Assembly (NCBI GenBank): GCA_902782915.1
Contig: CACZOV010000030.1
Location: 1 to 6,605 of the forward strand
Length of the DNA: 6,605 nt
Reading direction: 5' to 3'
Source of the DNA: an uncultured Erysipelotrichaceae bacterium
Lineage (GTDB): Bacteria; Bacillota_I; Bacilli_A; RF39; UBA660
In this document: positions 6,021 through 6,605 of the stretch, in pieces
Layout of the letters: each line of letters starts with the position of its first letter
Position numbering within the stretch: the first letter of the stretch is position 1
Made by a program: the position numbers and the translations under genes
Notes under the pieces: generated by a model
Databases searched by the model: none
Told to the model about the DNA's origin: nothing
The model's input: the letters and a program-made list of their open reading frames with translations, nothing else

Positions 6021-6605
6021 ATGAGAATATTATTTATAACTTCAGATTATCAGACTCCTGATGCGGGAAGTAATATTTATACAGATTTAGCAGAAGCACT
6101 AAATAATGCTAATCACAGTGTAAAAGTGGTAGTTGCGGAAGAAAGAAAAAAAATTAATGAAACCAAATTAAATGAAGAAAATGGGATTTCAGTTCTAAGA
6201 GTTAAAACAGGAAATTTATATGAAGTAGGCTTTGTAGAAAAAACAATAACTTTTTTAAAAATTTCTAGAGATTTAATAAAAGGAATAAAAAAGTATTATA
6301 ACAATGAACAATATGATTTAATACTATTTCAGTCTCCTCCTGTTACTTTTCATACAGTTGTTAAGTGGGCTATGAAAAAATATAAAGCCAAGTCTTACTT
6401 GATGATGAAAGATATTTTTCCTCAAAATGGCGTTGATATTGGTTTATATAAAAAGAATAGTTTAGTGTATTACTTTTTTAGATATCATGAGAGAAAATTA
6501 TATAAAGTTAGTAGTAAAATAGGTTGTATGTCACAAAAAAATATTGATTATTTAATTGAACATAACCCATATTTAGATAAAAGTAAGTTTGAGCTATTTC
6601 CAAAT
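6021..6605 (+). CDS. Family 4 glycosyltransferase, N-terminal half (3' end outside window)
   Basis: The frame is open for 195 codons from the ATG at 6021 to the window edge with no stop, so the gene continues beyond it. The start reads MRILFITSDY, then a Gly/Asn-containing acceptor loop (DAGSNIYTDLAEAL, residues 14-27), the usual opening of GT4 GT-B enzymes. Further landmarks are LILFQSPPVTFH (100-111), MKDIFPQNGVDIG (129-141), RYHERKLYK (154-162) and MSQKNIDYL (170-178). The visible end, LFPN (192-195), is where such proteins usually enter the linker to the donor domain. The DIFPQ and MSQKN pattern recalls WbuB-like GT4 enzymes that make O-antigen or capsule, but that is memory of the pattern and not an alignment. 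The E-x7-E donor motif would lie beyond the window. Only 23 bases separate it from the LCP stop, so both are probably on one transcript. Donor and acceptor are unknown. Confidence 0.87.
   Translation, partial: MRILFITSDYQTPDAGSNIYTDLAEALNNANHSVKVVVAEERKKINETKLNEENGISVLRVKTGNLYEVGFVEKTITFLKISRDLIKGIKKYYNNEQYDLILFQSPPVTFHTVVKWAMKKYKAKSYLMMKDIFPQNGVDIGLYKKNSLVYYFFRYHERKLYKVSSKIGCMSQKNIDYLIEHNPYLDKSKFELFPN

Noticed and set aside
1..6605. Alternative genetic code in which UGA encodes Trp
   Set aside because: The LCP gene ends at UGA exactly where the family's length predicts, and the conserved Trp residues I checked use TGG.

Overview
The window is a slice of a surface-polysaccharide (capsule or secondary wall polymer) region from a very AT-rich Bacillota-type bacterium. 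By eye the GC content is roughly a quarter, with strong A/T bias at third codon positions (TTA for Leu, AGA for Arg). The host assignment rests on AGGAGG/GGTGAT-type ribosome sites, a CpsA-type LCP protein with the Gram-positive architecture, and a membrane-anchored polysaccharide deacetylase with no lipoprotein or outer-membrane signal. UGA is a real stop (it ends the LCP gene) and the Trp codons I checked are TGG, so this is the standard bacterial code and not the Mycoplasma code. A gut Erysipelotrichia- or RF39-like lineage is my guess; the sequence does not prove it.

Everything lies on the + strand in two transcription units. Unit 1 (3-4377, start cut by the window edge) holds five closely spaced genes: a GT2 glycosyltransferase, a GT4 glycosyltransferase, a two-gene Alg14/Alg13-type (PssD/PssE, Cps14F/Cps14G) split glycosyltransferase, and a membrane-anchored CE4-type polysaccharide deacetylase. 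A 15-bp A/T-rich hairpin (4395-4431) follows the deacetylase and looks like an intrinsic terminator.

Unit 2 begins with an extended -10 promoter (4493-4521). Its first gene is a LytR-CpsA-Psr (LCP) protein with three membrane segments, a periplasmic-binding-like middle domain and a C-terminal LCP domain, the same architecture as streptococcal CpsA/Cps2A. A second GT4-type glycosyltransferase follows and runs off the 3' end.

How the genes fit together (inference): the PssD/PssE pair probably adds an early sugar to a lipid-pyrophosphate-primed intermediate on the inner face of the membrane. The GT2 and GT4 enzymes add further sugars, the deacetylase trims N-acetyl groups outside the membrane, and the LCP protein attaches finished polymer to peptidoglycan. 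No priming transferase, flippase, polymerase or chain-length kinase is visible; these would have to lie outside the window. CpsA-type genes usually head capsule operons, and here one sits behind a terminator and its own promoter, so the window may span the junction of two polysaccharide operons.

I see no RNA genes, insertion sequences, CRISPR arrays, phage genes or minus-strand genes. The only sizeable gap is 4378-4551 (174 bp), filled by the terminator and promoter.
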